Notes under the pieces: generated by a model
What the model saw: the letters and a program-made list of their open reading frames with translations, nothing else
What the model was told of the DNA's origin: nothing
Databases searched by the model: none
Shown here: one piece after another, positions 24,831-32,939 of the stretch
Layout of the letters: each line of letters opens with the position of its first letter
How positions within the stretch are numbered: position 1 is the stretch's first letter
Assembly (NCBI GenBank): GCA_035265935.1
Contig: DATFOC010000008.1
Coordinates: forward strand, 1-64,000
Length of the DNA: 64,000 nt
Origin: JACDAN01 sp035265935
GTDB taxonomy: Bacteria; Actinomycetota; Thermoleophilia; Gaiellales; Gaiellaceae
Direction of reading: 5' to 3'
Made by a program: the position numbers and the translations under genes

Positions 24831-25037
24831 ATGGCAGACATCGCCAAGGTCATCACGGTCATCGGCCAGTCGCCGGAGAGCTTCGCCAAGGCCGCCGACG
24901 CGGCGGTTCAGGAGGCGGCGAATACCGTGCGCGGAATCCATGGAGTCGACGTGATCTCCATGAGTGCGCTCGTGGACAACGACCGGATCAGCATGTACCG
25001 AACGACCGTGAACATCGCCTTCGCGGTGGAACGCTAG
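24831..25037 (+). CDS. Dodecin flavoprotein
   Basis: A 68-residue dodecin-type protein: IAKVITVIGQSPESFAKAADAAVQEA, then a helix-to-strand turn and STTVNIAF-like C-terminal strand (MYRTTVNIAFAVER). Dodecins assemble into hollow 12-mers that store or buffer riboflavin, FMN or CoA. Length and the beta-alpha-beta-beta pattern fit. GGAAGGAGC precedes the ATG. Its stop overlaps the end of the convergent ftsY by 4 bp. Confidence 0.9.
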   Translation: MADIAKVITVIGQSPESFAKAADAAVQEAANTVRGIHGVDVISMSALVDNDRISMYRTTVNIAFAVER

Positions 25038-25981
25038 GAAAGCAGCGCGTTCGCGTAGTCGCGGGCGTCGAACGGCCGCAGGTCGTCGAGCCCTTCTCCG
25101 ACGCCCACGAGCTTGACCGGGAGGCCGAGCTCGTGGGCGATCGCGAGCGCGACACCGCCTTTCGCCGAGCCGTCCAGCTTGGTCAGGGCGACACCGGTCA
25201 CGTCCACGGCCGCGCCGAAGAGCCGCGCCTGCTGGAGGCCGTTCTGGCCTGTGGTGGCATCGACGACGAGCAGTGTCTCGTGCGGCGCGCCCGCTAGACG
25301 CCGCTCGATCACCCTGCGGACCTTCGCGAGCTCCTCCATCAGGTTCGTCTGGGTGTGCAGCCGTCCGGCGGTGTCGACGATTACGACGTCGCGGCCGCGT
25401 GCCGTCGCGGCCTCGATCGCATCGTAGGCGACCGCGGCCGGGTCTCCCCCGCGCTCGGACCCGACGAAGTCCGCGCCCGCGCGCCCCGCCCAGATCTCCA
25501 GCTGCTCCTCGGCCGCGGCGCGGAAGGTGTCTGCGGCGGCCAGGAGGACGGAATGGTCGTGCTCGCGGAGCTTCTGCGCCAGCTTGCCGATCGTCGTCGT
25601 CTTCCCGGTCCCGTTGACGCCGACGACGAGAATCACGGTCGGCTCGGCGCTCAGGTCGAGGCGCGGCGGGCCGCCCAGGAGCTCGGCGGCCTCGTCGCTG
25701 AGCGCGGCGCCCAGCTCGCCGGCGACCTCGCGCGCCTCGAGCCGCTGGACGAGCTCGGCCGTCGTCGGGACACCGACGTCGGCGGCGATCAGCGCCTCCT
25801 CGAGCCGCTCCCAGGCCTCGTCGTCGCCCGGGTCGAACGCCGCCGCCGCGATCTGCTCGGTCAGCGCCCGGCGGCTCTTCCCGAGCGAGTCGCGCAGGCG
25901 GGAGATGAAGCCGGTCTGCTCCTCCGGTGTCTCGTCCGACGCGTTTGTGTCGCCGAGAAACTCGCCCCAGCTCCTGGCCAT
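25034..25981 (-). CDS. ftsY: Signal recognition particle receptor FtsY
   Basis: A 315-residue SRP receptor GTPase with a short acidic N-terminus, N domain (FISRLRDSLGKSRRALTEQI) and G domain with GVNGTGKTTTIGKLA, AADTFRAAAEEQL, DTAGRLHTQTNLM and TKLDGSAKGG. It receives the ribosome-SRP complex at the membrane. The ATG is preceded by TAGCCT ending 6 nt upstream and by no Shine-Dalgarno. It lies 22 bp from the smc stop; the smc-ftsY pairing is widespread in Actinobacteria. Confidence 0.96.
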   Translation of the reverse strand: MARSWGEFLGDTNASDETPEEQTGFISRLRDSLGKSRRALTEQIAAAAFDPGDDEAWERLEEALIAADVGVPTTAELVQRLEAREVAGELGAALSDEAAELLGGPPRLDLSAEPTVILVVGVNGTGKTTTIGKLAQKLREHDHSVLLAAADTFRAAAEEQLEIWAGRAGADFVGSERGGDPAAVAYDAIEAATARGRDVVIVDTAGRLHTQTNLMEELAKVRRVIERRLAGAPHETLLVVDATTGQNGLQQARLFGAAVDVTGVALTKLDGSAKGGVALAIAHELGLPVKLVGVGEGLDDLRPFDARDYANALLS

Positions 25982-26003
25982 CGCGGCAGGCTAGCCCGAG
26001 CGG

Positions 26004-28529
26004 TTACGCGGCGGCTTCGGCGCTTGCCTCGCGCGGCAGGCGTCGCGATACGACCTGGGAGACCCCATCGCCCCCCATCGTCACGCCGTAGAGCACGTCC
26101 GCCGCCTCCATCGTCTTCTTCTGGTGGGTGATGACGATGAACTGCGCGCGGTCGGAGAAGCGCCGCAGCAGCTCGACGAAGCGGCCGATGTTCGCGTCGT
26201 CAAGCGCCGCTTCGACCTCGTCGAGGAGGTAGAACGGGCACGGGCGGGCGAGGAAGAGCGCGAAGAGAAACGAGATCGCGCCAAGTGCCTTCTCGCCGCC
26301 TGAGAGCAGCGACAGCCGCGTCACGCGCTTGCCGGCCGGGCGGAGCTCGACCTCGATCCCCGGCGCTGCCTCCTCGTCGTCGCCCTGGCTCTCGCCGGTC
26401 AGCCTGAGCCGACCGTGGCCTCCCGGGAATAGCGTCGACGCGACCTCCTCGAAATGCTCGCTGACGGCGTCGAAGGTCTCGGTGAAGCGGCGCTCGACGG
26501 TGCGGTCGAGGTCCTCGCGTAGCTTGGCGAGCTCGTCGAGGCTGCGCTCGAGATCCTCTCGCTGCGCGGTCAGCTCCGCGAGGGATTCCTTCTCGCGCTC
26601 GTACTCCTCGGCGGCGAGCGGATTGACGCGCCCGAGCTCCTCGCGTCGACGTCTTAGGCGCTCGAGCCTCTCGGCGATCGCGTCGCGGTCGTCGCCCTCC
26701 GCCGGCTCCCCGCCCGCAGCCTCGAGTCGCCGATGAGCCTCTTCCCGCTCGGCCTGGAGCCGGGCGAGCTCGACGTCGATCGCGCCGGCAGCCGTTGCGG
26801 CCTCGCCTGCCTCGCGGCGAAACTCGGCCTCCGCGCCACCCAGCCGGCGCAGTTCATCGGCGAGCCCGGCCGTCCGGGTGGTTCCCGCGTCTGCGCGCGC
26901 GCGAAGTGTCGGCTCCCACCGGTCGCTCTCCGATCCTGCTGCGGAAAGCGTGCGCACCAGGCGCTCCGCGGCGGCGATGTGCGGGCGGTAGCGACCGTCG
27001 TCGAGCGTCGTCTCGGCGGGCTCGTCCACGAGGGCCTCCGCCTGCCGCTCGAGCTCTTCGACCTCGGCGGCGACCGCGCGGCGGCGGGCCTCGAGCTCCA
27101 GCAGCACCGCTTCCGCAGCCTCGCCGAGGAACCACAGCTCCCCCGTCGCCGGGTCGTAGCCGACCCCCTCGCGGGTGACGGCAAGCGTCGACTGCCGCAG
27201 AAGCTCGTCGCGCTCGACGACGACGAATTCGTGGACGGTCTTGTCGATAACGACGTTGAGGCTCCCGAGGCCGCCGGCCCGAGCCTCGTCGACGAGCCGG
27301 AGCGCGGTCTGTTCGTCAGGCGCGACCACGGCGGCGCCGCGGCCGCGCAGGGCTGCGACGACAGCGCGCTCGTCACCAGGAGCCACCGCTAGCGTGGAGA
27401 GAAGCAGCTCGTGGCCCGCCTCGGCGAGGGCGCGGGCCGCCGGCGGAACGCCCTCACGCTCGGCGAGTGTCCGCTCGAGCGCAGCAAGCCGCTCGCGCGC
27501 GAGACCGGCCTCCTCGCGCAGCTTCAGGCGGCGCAGCTCAGCCGACGACGGGCCCGTCGGAAGCCGGGGCCTGGTCGCAGCATGGCGCAGCGACTCGACG
27601 AGCGCCGCCGCGCTCTCCCGGCGCAGCTCCAGCCGCTCGCCCGCGCTCTTGAGCCGGTAGAGCGCGGCAGTTGCCGCCTCGCGCTTGCCGGCGGCGTCGG
27701 CGAGCTCCTCCTCGGTGCGGTGCCGCTCGGCGAGCAGCGCGTCGAGCTTTGACTCCGTCCGCCGCTTCGCGTGATCGGCTGCCGCGCGCCGCTCCGACGC
27801 CTCGCCGATCCGCTCGTCGATCACTGCCAAGTCGATAGTCGCGAGTGCCGCCTCGAGGGAGGCGATCTCTCCGCCGAGCTTCTCCGCCCGCTGCGCTGCG
27901 CTCGCCTGGAGCGCGAGCGGTCGCAGCCGCTTCTTCACCTCTGCCTCGATGTCCCGCGCCCGCGCGACGTCCTGCCCCACCCGCGCGAGTTTCAGTTCCG
28001 CGCGGTGGCGGCGCCGCTTGAACTTCCCGAGACCTGCCGCCTCCTCCACGAGCGCGCGCCGCTCCTCGGGCTTCGAGGCGAGGATCTGCTCGACCTTGCC
28101 CTGCGAGATGACGGAGCCCGCGGCGCCGCCGAGGCCGACGTCCGCCAGCAGCTCGACGAGGTCGGTGCGCCGAACGGCCGTCCCATTGATCAGGTACTGG
28201 CCCTCGCCGCCCCTGTGCAGGCGACGCATGACGGAGACTTCCGCCGGCAGGGCGGCCAGCGTGTCGTCCTCGTTGTCGAGCACGAGCTCCACCAGGCAGT
28301 AGGGCGCCGGCTGGCGGGCTCCCGACCCTGAGAACAGCACGTCGTCGGGCTTTTCCGCGCGGAGCTCATTGGGGCTCAGACTCCCCGACGCCCAGAGCAG
28401 CGCGTCGGCGACATTGGACTTCCCAGACCCGTTCGGACCGACGACCACGGCGACGCCGGGCTCGAGGCGAACCTCGACCGGTTCCGGGAAGGACTTGAAG
28501 CCGCAGATGCGGATGGCGCGGAGATGCAC
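26004..28529 (-). CDS. smc: Chromosome segregation ATPase SMC, short-arm form
   Basis: Only 841 residues, against about 1150-1200 in most bacteria. Both head halves are complete: N-terminal FKSFPEPVEVRLEPG and VVGPNGSGKSNVADALLWASG; C-terminal signature SLLSGGEKALGAISFLFAL and Walker B PFYLLDEVEAALDDAN. A hinge-like region (GDERAVVAALRGRGAAVVAP through KTVHEFVVVERDELLRQS) is present near residues 375-470. The two coiled-coil stretches between are only about 150-200 residues each. GTG 28529 with TAGCCT ending 9 nt upstream. No scpA/scpB are in the window. A RecN- or SbcC-type assignment is less likely because of the hinge and heads. Confidence 0.88.
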   Translation of the reverse strand: MHLRAIRICGFKSFPEPVEVRLEPGVAVVVGPNGSGKSNVADALLWASGSLSPNELRAEKPDDVLFSGSGARQPAPYCLVELVLDNEDDTLAALPAEVSVMRRLHRGGEGQYLINGTAVRRTDLVELLADVGLGGAAGSVISQGKVEQILASKPEERRALVEEAAGLGKFKRRRHRAELKLARVGQDVARARDIEAEVKKRLRPLALQASAAQRAEKLGGEIASLEAALATIDLAVIDERIGEASERRAAADHAKRRTESKLDALLAERHRTEEELADAAGKREAATAALYRLKSAGERLELRRESAAALVESLRHAATRPRLPTGPSSAELRRLKLREEAGLARERLAALERTLAEREGVPPAARALAEAGHELLLSTLAVAPGDERAVVAALRGRGAAVVAPDEQTALRLVDEARAGGLGSLNVVIDKTVHEFVVVERDELLRQSTLAVTREGVGYDPATGELWFLGEAAEAVLLELEARRRAVAAEVEELERQAEALVDEPAETTLDDGRYRPHIAAAERLVRTLSAAGSESDRWEPTLRARADAGTTRTAGLADELRRLGGAEAEFRREAGEAATAAGAIDVELARLQAEREEAHRRLEAAGGEPAEGDDRDAIAERLERLRRRREELGRVNPLAAEEYEREKESLAELTAQREDLERSLDELAKLREDLDRTVERRFTETFDAVSEHFEEVASTLFPGGHGRLRLTGESQGDDEEAAPGIEVELRPAGKRVTRLSLLSGGEKALGAISFLFALFLARPCPFYLLDEVEAALDDANIGRFVELLRRFSDRAQFIVITHQKKTMEAADVLYGVTMGGDGVSQVVSRRLPREASAEAAA

Positions 28530-28567
28530 GCCGCCGGAAGGCTAGTGACGCGAGCGGATAGCGCTAG

Positions 28568-29221
28568 CTAGGCGACGCGCACCTTCTCGAGCGCCTGCTT
28601 GGCCGCTTCCTGCTCCGCGGCCTTCTTCGAGGAGCCGACGCCGACGCCGGCCTGGTCGCCGTCGATCACCGCGGCCGACGTGAACTTGCGGTCGTGCGGC
28701 GGGCCTTCAACCTCGAGCACGGAGTAGCTGACCTGCCGGCCCAGCGCGGCCAGCTGCTCCTGAAGCTCCGTCTTGTAGTCGACGTGCGTCGTCGCGGCGT
28801 AGTCGATGCGGCCCGCGAACGCCTCGACAATCGCCTCCTCGATGGGCTCGAAGCCGTGCTCGAGGAAGAGGGCCGCAAGCGCGGCCTCGAGAAGCGCGGC
28901 GAGGACATTGCGGTTGCGCGAGAGCCGGTCGAGCTCCTCGGGCGGAACGATCCGCTCGCCGTTCTCCATGAGCCGGGATCCGAGACCGAGCTCGCGGGAA
29001 ACGACCGCGCAGCTCGCGCGCGAAACGACGTGCGAGCGGATCTTCGCCAGCCGCCCTTCCTGGAGGTCGGGGAAACGCTCGTACAGCGCACGGGCGACCG
29101 CGAGCTCGAGAACGCTGTCCCCGAGAAACTCCAGCCGCTCGTACGAGGACGCCCTGTCGGGGGCCCACGAAGGATGGGTGAATGCGTTCTCCGCCCGCTT
29201 GGCGGGCAGCTCGTCGATCAG
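28568..29221 (-). CDS. rnc: Ribonuclease III, probable CTG start
   Basis: The signature YERLEFLGDSVLELAVARALYERFP carries the metal-binding acidic residues, EAALAALFLEHGFE the second half-site, and the C-terminal 70 residues are a double-stranded RNA-binding domain (DYKTELQEQLAALGRQVSYSVLE ... SSKKAAEQEAAKQAL). It processes rRNA and other duplex RNAs. No ATG/GTG/TTG lies between the acpP stop and the conserved ENAFTHPSW; CTG 29221 gives the expected N-terminus IDELPAKRAENAFTHPSW. The alternative, a start inside acpP at 29323, adds a Ser/Arg-rich extension. 217 residues as called. Confidence 0.9.
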   Translation of the reverse strand: MIDELPAKRAENAFTHPSWAPDRASSYERLEFLGDSVLELAVARALYERFPDLQEGRLAKIRSHVVSRASCAVVSRELGLGSRLMENGERIVPPEELDRLSRNRNVLAALLEAALAALFLEHGFEPIEEAIVEAFAGRIDYAATTHVDYKTELQEQLAALGRQVSYSVLEVEGPPHDRKFTSAAVIDGDQAGVGVGSSKKAAEQEAAKQALEKVRVA

Positions 29222-29258
29222 CCGCGCAAGAAGGCCCGGCTCGGCGTGCTGTGCCTGG

Positions 29259-29504
29259 CTACTGGTGCGACGTGACGTATTCGACAGCCTGACCGACCGT
29301 CTGGATCTGCTGGGCGTCCTCATCCGGGATCTTGATCCCGAACTGATCCTCGAGCTCCATGATCATCTCGACGAGGTCGAGCGAGTCGGCGCCGAGATCC
29401 TCCTGGAAGTTCGCCTCTTCCGTGATGTCCGCTTCCTCCACGGACAAGCGCTCTGCCAGGACTTCCCTGACGCGCTCGTAGACTTCGTCGCGGGACGCTG
29501 CCAT
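29259..29504 (-). CDS. acpP: Acyl carrier protein
   Basis: An 81-residue ACP with the 4'-phosphopantetheine attachment serine in LGADSLDLVEMIMELEDQFG. It is acidic, as expected, and carries acyl chains in fatty acid synthesis. The N-terminus ASRDEVYERVREVLAERLSVEEADI is standard. It lies between rpmF and rnc, the usual position. GAGG precedes the ATG by about 5 nt. Confidence 0.96.
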   Translation of the reverse strand: MAASRDEVYERVREVLAERLSVEEADITEEANFQEDLGADSLDLVEMIMELEDQFGIKIPDEDAQQIQTVGQAVEYVTSHQ

Positions 29505-29546
29505 GTGACCTCGCTTACGTTTCGGTGGACTGAGAGCGCGCCGATT

Positions 29547-29735
29547 CTACGGGACCGGCGCACGCAGTGGCTCGACTTCGCGTCCGCGGTACGTCTTGCA
29601 GGTCGGGCACATCTGGTGCGGCCGCTTGGGCCGATGGCAGACCGGGCACTCGTTGACCCGCGGGGCATCGAGCTTGTGGGTTGCACGGCGCTTGTCGCGG
29701 CGCGCTTTCGACGTTTTTCTCTTGGGGACTGCCAT
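29547..29735 (-). CDS. rpmF: 50S ribosomal protein L32 (zinc form)
   Basis: A 62-residue L32: MAVPKRKTSKARRDKRRATH at the start and the zinc-binding cysteine pairs CPVCHRPKRPHQMCPTC, so this is the C+ (zinc-containing) form. TATAGT at 29747-29752 on the minus strand ends 11 nt before the ATG and is a likely -10. The usual upstream partner DUF177 is separated from it by a plus-strand ABC-F gene. Confidence 0.96.
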   Translation of the reverse strand: MAVPKRKTSKARRDKRRATHKLDAPRVNECPVCHRPKRPHQMCPTCKTYRGREVEPLRAPVP

Positions 29736-29857
29736 CGCAGCGGGGCACTATAGCTATCGTTCCGCTCGAGCCTCTGGCTCGCTCTATGCGCGTTTGCTGA
29801 TCGACCACATCCTCGTTTTTGCCCCCAACCGGGGCGTCCCGTCGATCAGGAGGACCC

Positions 29858-31426
29858 ATGCGCGACCGCAGCGGCACCCTTGCCGCGTCGAACATCACGA
29901 AGAGCTACGGCGCCGAGACGATTCTCGACGGCGTGTCGCTGCTCGTCCGCCCGCAAGCTCGGATCGGCGTGGTCGGGCCCAACGGGAGCGGAAAGACGAC
30001 CCTCCTGCGCGTGCTCGCCGGGCTGGACGAGCCCGACGAGGGCTCGCTCGAACGCCGTCCGCCGACCCTGACAGTCGGGCATCTTGCCCAGGAGGTCGAC
30101 GCGCGGCCGTACGAGACGCTGCGCGAATACCTCGAGCGGAGCACGGGCGTTGGTGCCGCCGCGAGGCAGCTCGACGTCCTGGCGGCACGCCTCGCCGGCG
30201 AGCCCGAGGCCGTGCAGGAGCACGCCGACGCCCTCGAGCGGTTCCTCTCGCTCGGCGCCGACGACTTCCAGGCACGTGCCCGCGAGGCTGCGGGCCGGAT
30301 CGGGCTCGATCGCCTCGACCGCACGCTCGGGAGACTCTCGGGAGGCGAGGCGGCGCGCGCCAAGCTGGCTGCGATCCTTGTCTCCCGCTTCGACGTCCTC
30401 CTCCTCGACGAGCCGACGAACGACCTCGATTTCGACGGCCTCGAACTGTTGGACCGCTTCGTGACCTCGACGCCGAGCGCGCTCGTCCTCGTCTCTCACG
30501 ACCGGGCGTTTCTCGAGCAGACGGTCGAGCGGGTCATCGAGTTCGAGGCAGAGACGAGGCGGATCCGCGAGTTTGCCGGCGGCTGGTCCGAGTACGAGCG
30601 GCTCCGCGAGGTCGGCCGGCTGGGCGACGAGGGAGCATACGAGCGGTACGTGGGCAAGCGGTCGCGGTTCGAGGAGCTGTTGCGTAGGCGCCGGGGCGAG
30701 GCGCGGACCGCGGGCAAGATGGCGGACCGGCGCGGTACACACGCGCTGACGTCCAAGGTGCGCTCCGCCGAAAAGCGGCTCGAGCGGCTCGAGCAGGCGG
30801 AGAAGCCGTGGAGGCCCTGGCGCCTCGAGCTCTCGCTCGAATCGCAGCGGGGCGGCGAGGTCGTCGCCCGGCTGGAAGAGGCGGTCGTCGAGCGGGACGG
30901 CTTCCGGCTTGGACCGGTCGACCTCGAGCTTCGACACGGCGACCGCCTCGCGATCGCCGGCCCAAACGGCTCTGGAAAGTCGACGCTGATCGCCGCGCTC
31001 GTCGGTGCTCTGCCCCTTGCGAGCGGCCGGCGCTTCGTCGGGCCTGGCATCCGCTTCGGCGAGCTCGAGCAGGACCGCGCGTGGCTCGACTCCGAGCGAC
31101 CCCTGGTCGACCTCTTCGTCGACCGCGTGGAGCTCGCGACCGGCGAAGCGCGAACGCTGCTCGCGAAGTTCGCGCTCCGCGGCGCGCAGGTGACGAGACC
31201 CGCCTCCTCGCTTTCTCCGGGAGAGCGAACCCGCGCCGTCCTCGCGCTGCTCTCCGCGCAACGCGCGAACGCGCTGATCCTGGACGAGCCGACGAACCAC
31301 CTCGATCTCGAGGCGATCGAGCAGCTCGAGCTGGCGCTGGAGGACTACGCGGGCACGCTTGTCCTCGTCACGCACGACCGACGCTTCCTGGAGCGGGTGG
31401 CGCCGATGACCGAGCTTCGGCTTTAG
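29858..31426 (+). CDS. ABC-F family ATPase
   Basis: A 522-residue protein with two ABC domains and no membrane domain. The first has VVGPNGSGKTTLLRVLAG, LGRLSGGEAARAKLAAIL and VLLLDEPTNDLDFDGLE; the second IAGPNGSGKSTLIAALVG, SSLSPGERTRAVLALL and LILDEPTNHLDLEAIEQLE. A charged helical linker (about residues 225-300) separates them. ABC-F proteins act on the ribosome, as translation factors (EttA, Uup) or antibiotic-resistance proteins; which type this is cannot be told by eye. ATG 29858 with AGGAGG 5 nt upstream. It splits the DUF177-rpmF pair. Confidence 0.92.
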   Translation: MRDRSGTLAASNITKSYGAETILDGVSLLVRPQARIGVVGPNGSGKTTLLRVLAGLDEPDEGSLERRPPTLTVGHLAQEVDARPYETLREYLERSTGVGAAARQLDVLAARLAGEPEAVQEHADALERFLSLGADDFQARAREAAGRIGLDRLDRTLGRLSGGEAARAKLAAILVSRFDVLLLDEPTNDLDFDGLELLDRFVTSTPSALVLVSHDRAFLEQTVERVIEFEAETRRIREFAGGWSEYERLREVGRLGDEGAYERYVGKRSRFEELLRRRRGEARTAGKMADRRGTHALTSKVRSAEKRLERLEQAEKPWRPWRLELSLESQRGGEVVARLEEAVVERDGFRLGPVDLELRHGDRLAIAGPNGSGKSTLIAALVGALPLASGRRFVGPGIRFGELEQDRAWLDSERPLVDLFVDRVELATGEARTLLAKFALRGAQVTRPASSLSPGERTRAVLALLSAQRANALILDEPTNHLDLEAIEQLELALEDYAGTLVLVTHDRRFLERVAPMTELRL

Positions 31427-31474
31427 GAGGGCTTGGCGAAACGTCGGCTGAGCATCAGGAGCACGCTGCTCGCC

Positions 31475-31542
31475 CCGAGGACTGCGTCCTCAGTCGCGCC
31501 CGTATCTCATCGATACGAGCGCTCCCTGCGTCCTTGCCTCGG
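31475..31542 (-). repeat. Structured dispersed repeat, copy B
   Basis: Read on the minus strand it begins CCGAGG (31542-31537), pairs with CCTCGG (31480-31475), and contains GGACGCAGGGAGC, an 11-bp hairpin with a 4-5 nt loop, and GACTGAGGACGCAG. It is nearly identical to copy A, but the outer stem has changed on both sides (CCCAGG/CCTGGG to CCGAGG/CCTCGG). It lies 46 nt after the DUF177 stop in sense orientation and convergent to ABC-F. No T-run. Confidence 0.85.
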
Positions 31543-31588
31543 AACGACCATCGCACTCCTGCGACGAGCGACGTTCCACCAATCCCTC

Positions 31589-32098
31589 CTAGAGCTTCTC
31601 TTTCAGGACTTCGAGCGCGGCCCAGCGGGGGTCGCTGCGCTCCTCGACGTGCTCGTGCGGGTTCTCATTGAGGTCCTCGCCGCAGACCGGGCAGAGGCCA
31701 GCGCAGTCCTCACGGCACAGGATCTGGTCCGGCAGCTCGAGCGCGACGGCGTCGCGCGCCCAGGCGGACAGGTCGAGCCGGTTCTCGGTCAGGTACTGCG
31801 TGCGTAGCTCCTCGGCGTCGCCGGGGTTCGTCGCCTGGTACTCGCTAGCGTAGACGGGCAGGTCGACTACGGCGTCCTTCAAGCATCGGACACACGGCCC
31901 GTGGAGCCTGGTGCGGAAGCGCAGGTCGAACGTCGTCCCGCTCGAGCCGCGGTTGATCACGAGCTCCGCGGGCACCCTCTCGGGCACGGGCAGATAGCGC
32001 TGGCCGCCGAGGTCGAACGGCGCCAGCTCGATCTCCTGCTCGTCACGGTACTCCTCGCCGGGGCGGAGCTTGGCCTGTCTGAGGTCGAACGTGGTCAC
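31589..32098 (-). CDS. DUF177 (YceD) family protein
   Basis: A 169-residue member of the YceD/DUF177 family, linked to 23S rRNA accumulation and normally encoded just before rpmF. TFDLRFRTRLHGPCVRCLKDAVVDL is the core motif and there are two CxxC pairs (CVRC; CAGLCPVCGE, after LCREDC), suggesting zinc binding. GTG start with TACCCT ending 7 nt upstream. Here the expected next gene rpmF is 1.85 kb away, beyond ABC-F and repeat copy B. Confidence 0.9.
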   Translation of the reverse strand: MTTFDLRQAKLRPGEEYRDEQEIELAPFDLGGQRYLPVPERVPAELVINRGSSGTTFDLRFRTRLHGPCVRCLKDAVVDLPVYASEYQATNPGDAEELRTQYLTENRLDLSAWARDAVALELPDQILCREDCAGLCPVCGEDLNENPHEHVEERSDPRWAALEVLKEKL

Positions 32099-32142
32099 TG
32101 CGAGCCAGGGTAGCGCGGGCGCTTCTTCGGGCGATGTCGCCC

Positions 32143-32185
32143 AGTCTCTGACGCGCGAAAAGCCGCGCTTTGCAACCGTCAGAGA
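32143..32185. repeat. Long inverted repeat between phosphodiesterase and DUF177 genes
   Basis: A perfect 10-bp inverted repeat, GTCTCTGACG (32143-32152) and CGTCAGAGAC (32176-32185), encloses a small inner hairpin AAAGC-CGC-GCTTT (32158-32170). It fills the gap between two minus-strand genes, 8 nt after the phosphodiesterase stop. It could be a terminator without a T-run or a regulator-binding palindrome. Its sequence is unrelated to the A-D repeat family. Confidence 0.6.
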
Positions 32186-32192
32186 CCGGCGT

Positions 32193-32939
32193 TCATCGTC
32201 CCGAGGAGCGCTCGGCCCACTGCTGCCTGGCCATGTCCTCGAAGAAGCTCAGCGCCTCTTCCTCACTCGGGACCGTACGAATGTTTTCGGCAGCGATCTC
32301 GGCTGCTTTCGGCCATCCACCAGCCTCGACCCGCGCCGCGGCCGCCTCGGTGTCGTAGAGGGTTCGCCGGTGCTCGACGTTCGGCCCGAGAAGCACCCAG
32401 TGAGCCCCCGGCGCTCCGTACGCAAGCCCGACGCTGCCTGCGTTCACAACGCGTTTTCCGTCGACCGTGCGGTCGAACTGCATGTGCGTGTGGCCGCAGA
32501 CGATCACATCCGCTTCCACGCCCCGCAGCATGTCACGAAGCCATTCTTCGGGCGTCGTCTTGAGGATCATCTCCTCGTCGCTCCTCGGCGAGCCGTGGCA
32601 GAAAAGGACGCGTCCGAGGCCGTCGACGTCGAGCTCGATCGTCTCCGGGAGGTTCGCGAGATAGTCCCGGTGCCGCTCCTCGAGCTCGTCGGCTACCCAC
32701 TTGTCGGCCAACCCTTCGCCGGGAGCCTCGAGCAGCGCCCGGTCCGCGTTGCCGCGAATGGCCAAGGCGTCCAACCCCATGATCAGGTCGAGTGTCTCGA
32801 CTGGAAGCGGACCGGCCGCGAGGTCGCCTCCGAAGACGAGCGTGGCGTCGCCCGCCTCCTCCAGGACGGCCTCGAGCGCCCCGGGATTCCCGTGGACGTC
32901 GTAGAGCGCCGCTACAAGCGAGCTACTGGTAGGGCTGAT
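32193..32939 (-). CDS. Calcineurin-like metallophosphoesterase, probable ATC start
   Basis: A YfcE/DUF2-type phosphodiesterase of about 248 residues. The metal-binding blocks are all present in order: ALYDVHGNPGALEAVL (D-x-H-G-N), LVFGGDLAAGP (G-D), AIRGNADR (G-N), VLFCHGSPRS (H) and VCGHTHMQFDR (G-H-x-H). The first ATG in this frame (32780) would delete the first two blocks. No ATG/GTG/TTG exists upstream; ATC 32939 is the best near-cognate codon and yields the short N-terminus SPTSSSLVAALYDVHGN. It overlaps the end of the SepIVA-like gene by 17 nt. Confidence 0.88.
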   Translation of the reverse strand: MSPTSSSLVAALYDVHGNPGALEAVLEEAGDATLVFGGDLAAGPLPVETLDLIMGLDALAIRGNADRALLEAPGEGLADKWVADELEERHRDYLANLPETIELDVDGLGRVLFCHGSPRSDEEMILKTTPEEWLRDMLRGVEADVIVCGHTHMQFDRTVDGKRVVNAGSVGLAYGAPGAHWVLLGPNVEHRRTLYDTEAAAARVEAGGWPKAAEIAAENIRTVPSEEEALSFFEDMARQQWAERSSGR

